NCBI RefSeq assembly: GCF_026624755.1
Contig: NZ_JAPMXC010000001.1
Span: 1,956,365 to 2,020,364, forward strand
Length of the DNA stretch: 64,000 nt
From: Robbsia betulipollinis
GTDB lineage: Bacteria; Pseudomonadota; Gammaproteobacteria; Burkholderiales; Burkholderiaceae
Direction: 5' to 3'
Positions 32,162 through 40,251 of this stretch are shown one piece after another (position 1 is the first letter of the stretch; each line of letters starts with the position of its first letter). A program made the translations under genes and the position numbers. A model generated the notes under the pieces. That model worked only from the letters and a program-made list of their open reading frames with translations, searched no databases and was not told the DNA's origin.

Positions 32162-33835
32162 TCACTCGCCCAGCTTTTCGTGATGCCCGGACGCGCCCGC
32201 GCGCCAATAGCTCGACGCGCGCACGTGGCGTTTGTCGAAGCCGCGCGCGTCGACGAGATGCGCGTGGAGCGCCTTCGCGCTGGCCGACTCGGCCGCCACC
32301 CAGGCATGGCCGGTGCCGGCGGGAAACGCCGTCTGTTGCACGGCGGCCAGCAGGCCCGCGGTCACGTCGGCTGCATCGGCTGCGTCGGTCGCTTTCACAG
32401 CGCCGAACACCGGATGCAACTGCACGTTCGGACGGGTCGGCCAGACCGGCAGGCAGTCCGGTGCGTCGAGCGCGACGAACACCAGCGCGCGCGCCTGCTC
32501 GGGCAGCTCCTCGATGCGACGGCCGATCGCCGGCAACGCGGTGGCGTCGCCGATGAGCAGATACCAGTCGTATCGGTCCGACAGCACGAAGGATCCCTTC
32601 GGGCCGCCGATGACCAGCGGATCGCCCGGCGCCGCCCGCTCGGCCCAGCGGCTGCCGGGGCCGTCGCCGTGCACGACGAATTCGATGTCGAGTTCCTGCC
32701 GCACGGGGTCGTAACGGCGAGGCGTGTAGTCCCGGGCGATCGGGCGTGGCGCCGCGTCGTCGCCCGGGGCGGACGGCAGGGTCGGCACCGTTTCGCCGGG
32801 GCGCGGCAGGAACACCTTGATGTGATCGTCGAATGCCGCCGAGACGAAGCCGCGCAGCGCCTCCCCGCCCAGCGTCACCCGGATCAGGTCGCGCGCCATC
32901 CGTTCGGTGCGCACCACATGGAGCGTGCGCCGGGTCGTTTCGTGGCGCACGCGGCGGCTTGCGTAGTCGGGTTCGGTCATGGATGACGCCTGTGAAAGGG
33001 GGGAGGTCGACACGGGCGCGGCGTGCGTGCGTACGTCCTCCGGTCCGGTGGGCGAGGCCGCGGGCCCCGCGACGATCGCCCGCGCGGCGGATTCGATCGC
33101 CTGCGCGATACGCTCGCTTTCGGCGCCGTCGTCCTGCACGCCGGACGCCATCAATGCCTGTTTCAGCGTTTCCATCGCCTGTTTCACGCGCGCGGGCAGC
33201 GTTTCGCGCGCGCGCATCCGGGCGACCGTGTCCATGCGCGCGAAGGCGCCGCGGATGAGTCCGGCGTTGTCGGCGGCGTGGCGCCGGCCCGCGTCGGTGA
33301 TCCGGTACTGCCGCTTGCCGGAGTCCGATGCCGGCGCGGACAGCGCCAGATCCTGGTCCTCGAGCATCGTCAGCGTCGGGTAGATCACGCCGGCGCTGGG
33401 CGCGTAGGCGCCCCGGCAGCGCTCCTCGATCGAGCGGATGACGTCGTAACCGTGACGCGGCGCTTCGTCGAGCAGCGCCAGGATCACGAGCGGCAATTCG
33501 CCCCGGCCCAGTACCCGCGAACGCTCGCCGCGCGCCGGGCGTTCGCCGCGTCCGCCGTGTTTGCCACGTTCGCCACGCTCACCGTGGCCCTCACGCGCTC
33601 CATGTCCGGCATGCGTTTCGCGTTCGTCCCGCGCATCCCGGCCACCCTGTTCGCGGTTCATCCCGCCTGCCCCATGGTGACCGTGGTGATCGTGGTGATG
33701 GCCGCCGTCGCGTTGCCCGCCATGCCGGCCGCCGCGTCTGCCATCGCGTACCGCTTCGGAAGGGCCGTCGTGCCGCGCAGTGTCGGGGTCGTTCCCGGGT
33801 CCGCGCGAATGGATATCGCCGTCGAAAGTTGTCAT
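32162..33835 (-). CDS. Fused PadR-type metal regulator and siderophore-interacting (ferric reductase) protein
   Basis: 557 aa in one uninterrupted frame. Residues 1-105 are rich in His, Gly and Arg (GGHHHDHHGHHGAGG), a likely metal-binding tail. Residues about 107-215 are a PadR winged helix (LGRGELPLVILALLDEAPRH, GYDVIRSIEERCRGAYAPSA, GVIYPTLTMLEDQDL). After a linker, residues about 290-557 form a SIP/ViuB-type FAD and NADPH domain (VRTERMARDLIRVTLGGEAL, DYTPRRYDPVRQELDIEFVV, SDRYDWYLLIGDATALPAIG). E. coli encodes the equivalents separately as NfeR (YqjI) and NfeF (YqjH), the regulator and its ferric-chelate reductase target. An internal ATG at 32980 could also yield the reductase alone. Confidence 0.82.
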   Translation of the reverse strand: MTTFDGDIHSRGPGNDPDTARHDGPSEAVRDGRRGGRHGGQRDGGHHHDHHGHHGAGGMNREQGGRDARDERETHAGHGAREGHGERGERGKHGGRGERPARGERSRVLGRGELPLVILALLDEAPRHGYDVIRSIEERCRGAYAPSAGVIYPTLTMLEDQDLALSAPASDSGKRQYRITDAGRRHAADNAGLIRGAFARMDTVARMRARETLPARVKQAMETLKQALMASGVQDDGAESERIAQAIESAARAIVAGPAASPTGPEDVRTHAAPVSTSPLSQASSMTEPDYASRRVRHETTRRTLHVVRTERMARDLIRVTLGGEALRGFVSAAFDDHIKVFLPRPGETVPTLPSAPGDDAAPRPIARDYTPRRYDPVRQELDIEFVVHGDGPGSRWAERAAPGDPLVIGGPKGSFVLSDRYDWYLLIGDATALPAIGRRIEELPEQARALVFVALDAPDCLPVWPTRPNVQLHPVFGAVKATDAADAADVTAGLLAAVQQTAFPAGTGHAWVAAESASAKALHAHLVDARGFDKRHVRASSYWRAGASGHHEKLGE

Positions 33836-33839
33836 TTTA

Positions 33840-33872
33840 GATATATCTTTAGGAAGTTTTTAAAGATATATC
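33840..33872. promoter_or_regulatory. Perfect inverted-repeat operator upstream of the PadR-SIP gene
   Basis: GATATATCTTTA (33840-33851), nine bases, TAAAGATATATC (33861-33872): 12-bp perfect arms ending 4 bp before the start codon at 33835. PadR/NfeR-type regulators bind ATATATC...GATATAT repeats, so this is the obvious autoregulatory site. The region is strongly AT-rich in a GC-rich genome, and the operator occupies the expected ribosome-binding region. Confidence 0.8.
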
Positions 33873-33895
33873 GTTAACGCAGGAAGGTGTCAAGG

Positions 33896-35341
33896 CTAGA
33901 CCAGGATCTGCCACATCAGCAGCACCATCCCGAGTCCCACCACCGAGACGATCGTCTGCAGGATCGACCATACCCAGATCGTTTCCTTCAGTTCGAGCCC
34001 GAAGTACTCGCGCACCATCCAGAAGCCGGCGTCGTTGACGTGACAGAAAAAGACCGAGCCCGCGCCGATCGACAAGGCGACCAGCGACGCGTGCGCCGGC
34101 GCGAGATGCGTGGCGAGCGGGGCCAGGATGCCGGCGGTGGTCGTCGTGGCGACGGTTGCCGAACCGGTCGCCTGGCGCAGCGCGACGGCAATCAGATAGG
34201 CGAGCAGCAGGAGCGGCAGATGCGAGCCGGTGGCGATCTTGCCGACCGTGTCGCTGATGCCGGCGAGCACCAGGGTCTGCTTGAGGCCGCCGCCGGCGCC
34301 GATCGTCAGCAGCAGGATGGCGATCGGCGGCGCGCTGCGGCGCAGGATCCGGCCCACCTCGATGCGGCTGCGTCCGGTCGACCAGCCGAACAGCACGATC
34401 GCGAGCAGCACGGTCAGCGTCAGCGCCACCAGCGGTTCGCCGAGGAAATCCAGCACCTCGGCCAGCGTCGAGCCGCCGGGTAGCGCCAGCCGGGCCACCG
34501 TGCGGCCGAGCATCAGGATCACCGGCAGCAGGATCGTCGTCAGCGCGGCGGCGAAACTCGGCTGGCGCCAGGCGCGCCGTTCGGCCGTATCGGGCGTGTC
34601 CGGGCGCCGCGCCGCGTCGCCGTGCGCCGGCGGGCCTTCGGTGCTGAGCGACTCGCCGATCGATTCGACGATGCCGCCACGCTTGCGGTTCGCCAGGCGC
34701 GGGGCGAGCCACATGCCGTAGAGCGGTCCCGCGAGGATCACCGCCGGGATCGCCGCGACGAAACCCAGCGCCAGCGTCAGGCCCAGGTCCGCGTGCAGCG
34801 CGCTCACGGCGATCAAGGGACCCGGGTGGGGCGGCAGCAGCGCATGCAGCGTCGTCATGCCGGCGAGCGCGGGGATCGCGATGCGCAGCACCGGCTGACC
34901 CGAGCGGCGCGCCATCACGAAAATGATCGGCACCATCATCACCAGACCGACCTCGAAGAACAGCGGCAAGCCGATGATGATCGCCACCAGCGCCATCATC
35001 CACGGCAGCATGCGCTTGCTGGAATGCTTCAGCATCGCGTCCACCAGCCGCTCGGCCGCGCCGGATTCGGCCATCAGCGCGCCGAGCATCGCCCCCAGCG
35101 CGATGATGATGCCGACGTCGCCCAGCAGGGCGCCGGCCCCGCGGCTGAACGCCGTCGACACCTTTTCCAGCGGCAGGCCGGCCGCCGCGCCGGCGACGAA
35201 GGTGCCGACGAGGATCGCGAGATAGGGGGCGATCTTCAGCGCGGCGATCAGCGTGATGATGACGGCCAGCGCGAGTGCGCCCGCGACGATGAGCTGCGTA
35301 TCGTGCGGCAGCCATCCTGCCGCCGCGAGAGTGTGGTTCAT
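33896..35341 (-). CDS. GntP family gluconate:H+ symporter
   Basis: 481 aa from the ATG at 35341 (NHTLAAAGWLPHDTQLIVAG); upstream in-frame Met codons give an implausible Arg-rich leader. It has about twelve to fourteen membrane helices with GntP-family landmarks: GDVGIIIALGAMLGALMAES, MMALVAIIIGLPLFFEVGLV, LHALLPPHPGPLIAVSAL, RQATGSATVATTTTAGILAP and FCHVNDAGFWMVREYFGL. A cytoplasmic loop near residues 235-265 is polar and variable. The family imports gluconate and related sugar acids; the exact substrate cannot be told and no kinase gene is adjacent. Confidence 0.9.
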   Translation of the reverse strand: MNHTLAAAGWLPHDTQLIVAGALALAVIITLIAALKIAPYLAILVGTFVAGAAAGLPLEKVSTAFSRGAGALLGDVGIIIALGAMLGALMAESGAAERLVDAMLKHSSKRMLPWMMALVAIIIGLPLFFEVGLVMMVPIIFVMARRSGQPVLRIAIPALAGMTTLHALLPPHPGPLIAVSALHADLGLTLALGFVAAIPAVILAGPLYGMWLAPRLANRKRGGIVESIGESLSTEGPPAHGDAARRPDTPDTAERRAWRQPSFAAALTTILLPVILMLGRTVARLALPGGSTLAEVLDFLGEPLVALTLTVLLAIVLFGWSTGRSRIEVGRILRRSAPPIAILLLTIGAGGGLKQTLVLAGISDTVGKIATGSHLPLLLLAYLIAVALRQATGSATVATTTTAGILAPLATHLAPAHASLVALSIGAGSVFFCHVNDAGFWMVREYFGLELKETIWVWSILQTIVSVVGLGMVLLMWQILV

Positions 35342-35716
35342 GGTGGAACGTTCCGGTGGGAGGTCGAGGAGCGATACCGACGCGGGCTGCACGGTTCCGT
35401 TCGTTGCCCAGTCATTGCCCGGCCATTGCCCGATGGCGCGGGCGCCGCGTCGTTCGCGCGTCATTCTGCGCCAGAACGCGGTTTGTTGTTGGTGCAATCA
35501 ACCGGCGGTTTCGCCCCGACAAGCCGGCCCGGCGCCGCGTTCCCTGTCTGCGGCGCCAGCGCTGTCCGGCGCGGCGATGCCCGGGCGCAGGCGTCGCGCG
35601 ACGGCGCCATGCCCCGGACGGCGGCAAAAGCCGCTAGACTGACGCCTCGGCAGGACGCGGCCCGCCGCGCCGCGCGCCGGCCCCTCTTTTCTTCGCTTTC
35701 TTACGAGTCCTGTCGC
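35342..35716. other. Divergent intergenic region, gntP-type permease / tyrB
   Basis: 375 bp of high-GC DNA. A perfect 10-bp palindrome GGAACGTTCC lies at 35345-35354 immediately upstream of the permease start, and a possible -10 (TAGACT) near 35634 precedes tyrB. Short direct repeats of CATTGCCCG occur near 35415. No gene or convincing promoter pair could be established. Confidence 0.4.
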
Positions 35717-36922
35717 ATGTTCCAGCACGTCGATGCCTACGCGGGCGATCCGATCCTCTCCATGATGGAGACCTTCCAACACGATGCCCGGCCCGACAAG
35801 GTCAATCTGTCGATCGGGCTGTACTACGATGCCGAGGGCCGTATCCCCCGGCTGGACTGCGTGCTGGAGGCACAGCGGCGCGTCGACGCGGACCCGTCGC
35901 CGCAGGTCTATCTGCCGATGGAAGGACTGGCCGGTTATCGCGCGGGCGTGCAGCGCGTGGTGTTCGGCGCGGACAGCGCGGCGGTGGCGGCGGGCCGGAT
36001 CGCGACGATCCAGTCGATCGGCGGCTCGGGCGCGTTGAAGGTCGGGGCCGACTTCCTGCGCCGGTATTTTCCCGACAGCGCGATGTGGGTGAGCGCCCCC
36101 ACCTGGGACAACCACGTCGCGTTGTTTCGCGGCACCGGTTTCAAGGTCAACGCCTACCCGTACTACGACGCGGCCACCGGCGGCCTGCGTTTCGACGAGA
36201 TGCTCGCGACCTTCGCCGCGCTGCCGGCGAAGAGCGTCGTGCTGCTGCACCCGTGCTGCCACAACCCCACCGGCGTCGATCCGACCCGCGAGCAGTGGCA
36301 GCAGATCGTCGACGTGCTCGCCGCGCGCGATGTGATCGTCTTCGCCGACATGGCCTATCAAGGCTTCGACGTCGGCCTGGAAGAGGATGCCTGGCCGGTC
36401 CGCGCCATGGTCGACGCGGGCCTGCCGCTGGTCGTGGCCACGTCGTTCTCGAAGAATCTCTCGCTGTACGGCGAGCGCGTCGGCAGCCTGTCGGTGGTGT
36501 GCGAATCCGCCGCGGCCGCCGACGCGGTGCTGGGTCAGATGAAGTCGACGATCCGTGGCATCTATTCCAGTCCGCCGCGCCACGGCGGTGAACTGGTATC
36601 GACGATCCTCAACGACGCCGCGCTGACGGCCTCCTGGCACGAGGACGTCGCGCCGATGCGCGAACGCATCCACGCGATGCGCCGGCGTCTCCACGACATC
36701 CTGTCGGCGCGCCTGCCGGACCGGGACTTTTCGTATTTCCTGACGCAGCACGGCATGTTCAGCTATACGGGCCTCACGGGCGCGGAAGTGGACCGGTTGC
36801 GCGAGGCGTTCGGCATCTACCTGATCCGCTCGGGACGCATGTGCGTGGCCGGCCTGAACGAGGCGAATGTCGATCATGTCGGCGCGGCGTTCGCGCAGGT
36901 GCTGGGCGAGCGGGTGGCCTGA
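35717..36922 (+). CDS. tyrB: Aromatic-amino-acid aminotransferase
   Basis: 401 aa class I PLP-dependent aminotransferase of the AspC/TyrB subgroup. Landmarks: DKVNLSIGLYYDAEGRIP, YLPMEGLAGYRAGVQRVVFG, TIQSIGGSGALKVGADFLRR, SAPTWDNHVALFRGTGFKVN, LLHPCCHNPTGVDPTREQW, FADMAYQGFDVGLEEDAW and the PLP-lysine in SFSKNLSLYGERVGSLSVV. The C-terminal Arg that binds substrate carboxylate is in LIRSGRMCVAGL. It transfers amino groups between phenylalanine, tyrosine or aspartate and 2-oxoglutarate in the cytoplasm. ATG at 35717 gives the usual length; the frame upstream is open but is not coding. Confidence 0.93.
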   Translation: MFQHVDAYAGDPILSMMETFQHDARPDKVNLSIGLYYDAEGRIPRLDCVLEAQRRVDADPSPQVYLPMEGLAGYRAGVQRVVFGADSAAVAAGRIATIQSIGGSGALKVGADFLRRYFPDSAMWVSAPTWDNHVALFRGTGFKVNAYPYYDAATGGLRFDEMLATFAALPAKSVVLLHPCCHNPTGVDPTREQWQQIVDVLAARDVIVFADMAYQGFDVGLEEDAWPVRAMVDAGLPLVVATSFSKNLSLYGERVGSLSVVCESAAAADAVLGQMKSTIRGIYSSPPRHGGELVSTILNDAALTASWHEDVAPMRERIHAMRRRLHDILSARLPDRDFSYFLTQHGMFSYTGLTGAEVDRLREAFGIYLIRSGRMCVAGLNEANVDHVGAAFAQVLGERVA

Positions 36923-37030
36923 AAAAGCGGATGGACGGGCCAGGGGCGTGGGTGGGGTGGAGGGCGGGCAATCACATGCGGGTTGTCGCGCCCGGCCAAC
37001 GCCCAAAAACGGCGTTCGGCGGCGAAGGGC

Positions 37031-37059
37031 TTGCTTTTTACGGCATGGCGGCCTAGATT
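37031..37059 (+). promoter_or_regulatory. Sigma-70-like promoter of a small transcription unit
   Basis: TTGCTT (37031-37036), 17 bases, TAGATT (37054-37059). Transcription would begin near 37066, 42 bp before a 50-codon ORF, and stop at the terminator at 37331-37365. Confidence 0.55.
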
Positions 37060-37107
37060 AGGGATAACCCCTAGGAATGATTCCCAGCTATCCCGACGAG
37101 CCTTGCC

Positions 37108-37260
37108 ATGACCACCCTCGCAAAATTCTTCTCGCACGAAGACGGCGCTGTCGCCCGCGGCCTCGCGACGCTTCGCCGGCAATGCCGCCTCGCCATCCGT
37201 CAGCACCTTGCGCTGTGCCAGGTGGTGGCGGACGCCGCCGCGGCCAGCGCCAGGCGCTGA
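37108..37260 (+). CDS. Small ORF, 50 aa, unknown
   Basis: ATG 37108 to TGA 37260, product starting MTTLAKFFSHEDGAVARGLA and ending AAAASARR. The middle is a basic amphipathic helix (TLRRQCRLAIRQHLALCQVV) with two Cys residues. It lies between a good promoter and a strong terminator and has no neighbour in the transcript. The ribosome site is poor (CGACGAGCC), so a small regulatory RNA is an alternative reading. No family recognised. Confidence 0.45.
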   Translation: MTTLAKFFSHEDGAVARGLATLRRQCRLAIRQHLALCQVVADAAAASARR

Positions 37261-37330
37261 TCGGCCGTTGCCCCGGCGGGCCGGCGCCGCGATCTCTGGC
37301 GGCCGGTCCCGCCACCGCGGCGTTGCGAAT

Positions 37331-37365
37331 GCCGGCCACGGTCGATGACCGTCGCCGGCTTTTTT
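37331..37365 (+). terminator. Rho-independent terminator
   Basis: Stem GCCGGC-C-ACGGTC, loop GAT, GACCGT-C-GCCGGC, followed by six T residues (37360-37365). Perfect arms with one symmetrical C:C mismatch. Ends the small transcription unit starting near 37066. Confidence 0.88.
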
Positions 37366-37417
37366 CGCGCGCCGCATGTCCGCGCGATGCGCGTGCCCGT
37401 CTGTGTCCGTGACAGCC

Positions 37418-37445
37418 AAAAAAAAAGCGCGGCCCGAAGCCGCGC
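37418..37445 (-). terminator. Rho-independent terminator reading leftward
   Basis: On the minus strand GCGCGGC, five-base loop, GCCGCGC followed by nine T residues (plus-strand A run 37418-37426). Very strong, yet no minus-strand gene is recognised to its right, where the plus-strand esterase begins at 37618. This implies a short unannotated minus-strand transcript originating between about 37450 and 37600. Confidence 0.8.
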
Positions 37446-37617
37446 AAATGAATGGAGACCTCGATCATGCCGAAGGTCAACTTCTCGCAATGCCCATTCT
37501 AGTCGACGATCCTCCCGAAAATGGATGCAATCGAGACAATGGCGTATTGCGGTTCGGCGAATGGTTAACCTATCCTCGACGATCGTTTCCCGCTAACCCC
37601 TACGAAGAGGAGCGCCG

Positions 37618-38559
37618 ATGAGTTGGCAGAACGTCGCGTTGTCGTGGTTCCTGCGCAGACGCATGAAAGGCAAAGGGCAGGGCGAAATCGATGTCGCCGA
37701 GGCACGCGCCCTGGCAGACAGGATGTGGGCCCCGCGCCGGGCGCCGCGCGACTGGCGGATCCGCGCGGTACCCGCGCGCGCCGCATCCGAGGGGCAGGTC
37801 GGCACGGTCGCGGCGGAATGGATCGAGCCCGCCGCGGCCGAGTTGACTCCCACGCTGTCGCGCACGGTCCTGTACCTGCATGGCGGCGCCTATCTGTTCT
37901 GCTCGCCCCGCACGCACCGGCCGATCACGTGCGCGCTCGCGCGGCATGGTCTGGCGCGCGTGCTGGCGCCGGAGTACCGGCTCGCGCCCGAACACCCCGC
38001 GCCGGCGGCGCTCGACGACGCGCTCGCCGCGTACCGGGGCTTGCTGGCGGATGGCATCGCTCCCACCACCATCGTCGTCGCCGGCGATTCGGCGGGCGGC
38101 GGCCTGACGCTGGCCCTGCTGCTCGCGCTGCGCGACGCGGGCGACCCGCTGCCGGCCGCCGGCGTGCTGTTCTCGCCGTGGACCGATCTCGCGGTCACCG
38201 GCGCGACGATCGATAGTCACGCCGATTCCGACGTACTGTTCGACGGACGCGGGGTGCGCGCGGCGGCCCGCCTGTATCTCGCCGGCATGCCCGGCACCGA
38301 CTGGCGCGCGTCGCCGCTCTATGGCGATTTCACCGGTTTGCCGCCCTTGTTGATCCAGGCGAGCGACAGCGAGGTGCTGCTCGACGACGCCCGCCGCGTG
38401 GTCGACAAGGCGCGCGCCGCCGGCGTGGAGGTGGCGTTTCACCAGTGGCGCGGGGTCCCGCATGCCTGGCAGATCTTCGCCGGTTTTCTGCCCGAGGCGC
38501 GGGTCGCCCTGCATCAGGCGGGCGACTTCATCCGCCGACACGCTCGTACGCCTGTCTGA
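37618..38559 (+). CDS. Alpha/beta hydrolase, hormone-sensitive lipase (HSL) family esterase
   Basis: 313 aa. The oxyanion-hole motif HGGAYLFCSPRTHR, nucleophile motif GDSAGGGLTLAL (Ser), Asp in QASDSEVLLDD and His in VPHAWQIFAGFLP form the catalytic set of bacterial HSL-like esterases. EYRLAPEHPAPAALDDALAA is also diagnostic. Cytoplasmic, no signal peptide. AAGAGGAG precedes the ATG. The last 32 bases overlap the converging EcsC gene. Substrate: short acyl esters, unknown in detail. Confidence 0.92.
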   Translation: MSWQNVALSWFLRRRMKGKGQGEIDVAEARALADRMWAPRRAPRDWRIRAVPARAASEGQVGTVAAEWIEPAAAELTPTLSRTVLYLHGGAYLFCSPRTHRPITCALARHGLARVLAPEYRLAPEHPAPAALDDALAAYRGLLADGIAPTTIVVAGDSAGGGLTLALLLALRDAGDPLPAAGVLFSPWTDLAVTGATIDSHADSDVLFDGRGVRAAARLYLAGMPGTDWRASPLYGDFTGLPPLLIQASDSEVLLDDARRVVDKARAAGVEVAFHQWRGVPHAWQIFAGFLPEARVALHQAGDFIRRHARTPV

Positions 38560-39403
38560 CCGCGTCCTCGCCGTACAGCCGTTCCAGACGCCGGATCGCG
38601 AAATGACCGCGCGCCATTTCCTGGAAATGCGAGATGAACACCGTGTTGATCGCCGCGCCGAACACCGCGCCCACGACGGGGATCGCCTTGGCCGCAGCCT
38701 GCTCGCCCACCTGCGCGGAAAAGCGCGCGGCCACCGAGTGCACCAGCTTCGTCACGAAAGCCGAGCCGTGGCTCGCCGCGCTCTTGCCCGCGAGTTCCGC
38801 CGAGGCCGAGGCGACGGTCTGGGCCAGCGCGCCGCGTACCACGAAGTACCCGTACGACGCGTCGTCCTCCGCCGTCGCCGGGCCGCCCATCGCCAGCACC
38901 ATCAGGCATTGCAGCTGTGCGTCGGGCAGCGACAGGTCCTCCCCGTACGCCTGCGCGATCTCGCCGATCGAGCGGAACATCAGCGTCGTGGTCACCGGCA
39001 GTTCGACCGGCAACGACACGAAGCCGAAAGCGCCGCCGGCGGCGCCGGTGGCCGCGACGGCAAGCTTGTGGAAACGGCTGCTGGTGCGCTCGACCGCCTC
39101 GCCGTGCGGCGCGGGTGTACCGGGTGCCGCGCCGCCAGGGGCCGTCGCGCTGCCATGGCCGGACGGCACCGGTGTCTTGCGGATCGTGCGCAGCGCCAAT
39201 GCCAGGCATTTGTCGAGCGCCGCGCGCGTGGCGTCGTTGACGAGATTGCCGGCGACGTTCGGCAGGCGCGCCAGCAGCTTCTCGACCGGCGCTCCCACCA
39301 TCGACGCCAGCTTCACCGGAAAGCCGGGATGCTCCAGACGGGCGCGCGCCTTGCGTAATTCGTCGAGGTGGTCCGGCGCGATCGGGGAGGGAAGAGGCAT
39401 CAT
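38528..39403 (-). CDS. EcsC family protein
   Basis: 291 aa, start at the tandem ATGs 39403/39400. Characteristic segments are VKLASMVGAPVEKLLARLP, AVAATGAAGGAFGFVSLPVE, LPVTTTLMFRSIGEIAQAYG, KSAASHGSAFVTKLVHSVAA and KAIPVVGAVFGAAINTVFIS with HFQEMARGHFAIRRLER. The family is named for B. subtilis EcsC and has no defined biochemical role; the hydrophobic Gly/Ala patches suggest membrane association. Converges on the esterase with a 32-bp overlap. Confidence 0.88.
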   Translation of the reverse strand: MMPLPSPIAPDHLDELRKARARLEHPGFPVKLASMVGAPVEKLLARLPNVAGNLVNDATRAALDKCLALALRTIRKTPVPSGHGSATAPGGAAPGTPAPHGEAVERTSSRFHKLAVAATGAAGGAFGFVSLPVELPVTTTLMFRSIGEIAQAYGEDLSLPDAQLQCLMVLAMGGPATAEDDASYGYFVVRGALAQTVASASAELAGKSAASHGSAFVTKLVHSVAARFSAQVGEQAAAKAIPVVGAVFGAAINTVFISHFQEMARGHFAIRRLERLYGEDAVRQAYERVGG

Positions 39404-39749
39404 GCTCGCAGGTAGGAGATAGGGGAAGGTGCAGGCCAATACCGATGATACCGCCCGCTCGCGGTTCGGCGCTGAGCGCCCCCGGACGGGCGCTGGACGT
39501 GCCGGTCGCATTTCGGGTGCGCAGCAGCTTCGCCCCGCCTTCCCGGACTGCGGGCCCGCCGGCTGCGGGATTGCTTGCGTGCATTACAGTTGGCGGCCTT
39601 ACCAATACCTATGGCCGGTATGAATCATGTCAATCGTCACGATAAGGCGGTGCCGCTCGCGCAAGCGTCGGGCGGTCGGCATAATGGCGGCGCCCTGCGT
39701 TCACGCAGTGTGGCAACAGACCCGGCCGTAACACAGCGGAGTAGAACGG
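39404..39749. other. Divergent intergenic region, EcsC / MarR
   Basis: 346 bp without a gene. The part 39590-39740 is less GC-rich and includes imperfect repeats (TGAATCATGTCAATCGTCACG near 39618) that could be a MarR operator, but no clear palindrome or promoter pair was found. Confidence 0.4.
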
Positions 39750-40202
39750 ATGCTTGATGAAAAGGACCGCATCGCGGTGGTGCAGCAGTTCGGACGGACC
39801 TACCGCACTTTCATGACGGCGTTCCAGGCCTGCGTCGGCTTGCCGTTGCTGCAATGGCGGATCCTGCTGATGCTGCGCGATCTGTCCAGCGCGCAGCCGC
39901 AGAAGACCCTCGTCGAGACGCTCGACGTGGACGCCGGCGCGCTGACGCGGCAATTGCAGCAGATGGAGCAGAAAGGCTGGCTGACGCGCAGCATCGACGA
40001 GCGCGACAACCGCCTCACGAACGTCGCGCTGGCGGAAAAGGGGCGGCAGAAGATCAACGAGGCGACGCCGCTGCGCGACGCCTTCCTGGCCGATGCGACC
40101 GACACGCTGTCCGAGGACAGGCTATGCCTGATGGAGGAGACGATGACGCTGTTCGAGGCGCGCATCAAGGAAGTGGCCGCCCGTTGCAGGATCGCGTCCT
40201 GA
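39750..40202 (+). CDS. MarR family transcriptional regulator
   Basis: 150 aa. Winged-helix pattern: LPLLQWRILLMLRDLS, then the recognition region KTLVETLDVDAGALTRQLQQ with MEQKGWLTRSIDERDNRLTN (the DxRxxxVxL-like wing of MarR proteins) and dimerisation helices at both ends. It stands alone, convergent with queF, and its target is not evident; autoregulation of the upstream region is likely. An EcsC gene is divergent to it. Confidence 0.9.
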   Translation: MLDEKDRIAVVQQFGRTYRTFMTAFQACVGLPLLQWRILLMLRDLSSAQPQKTLVETLDVDAGALTRQLQQMEQKGWLTRSIDERDNRLTNVALAEKGRQKINEATPLRDAFLADATDTLSEDRLCLMEETMTLFEARIKEVAARCRIAS

Positions 40203-40251
40203 CGGGCGGGATGGGCGGGACGGGCGGGGTGGTCCGCGGCGCGATGTCCGT

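Larger units (their letters stand above)
36923..37617. other. Gene-poor interval between tyrB and the esterase
   Basis: 695 bp holding one small promoter-ORF-terminator unit (37031-37365), the opposing minus-strand terminator (37418-37445), an 11-codon ORF (37467-37502) with GGAG upstream, and an AT-richer stretch (37500-37600) that probably carries the esterase promoter. An inverted repeat TAGGGATAACCCCTA lies at 37059-37073, at the predicted transcription start. Confidence 0.6.

Noticed and set aside
35345-35354. GGAACGTTCC palindrome containing GGAAC in both directions
   Set aside because: Neither strand has TTAC at the 16-base spacing, so it is not counted as a member of the ECF motif set.
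37467-37502. 11-codon ORF with GGAG upstream before the esterase
   Set aside because: Too short to support without conservation data; noted only in the interval description.
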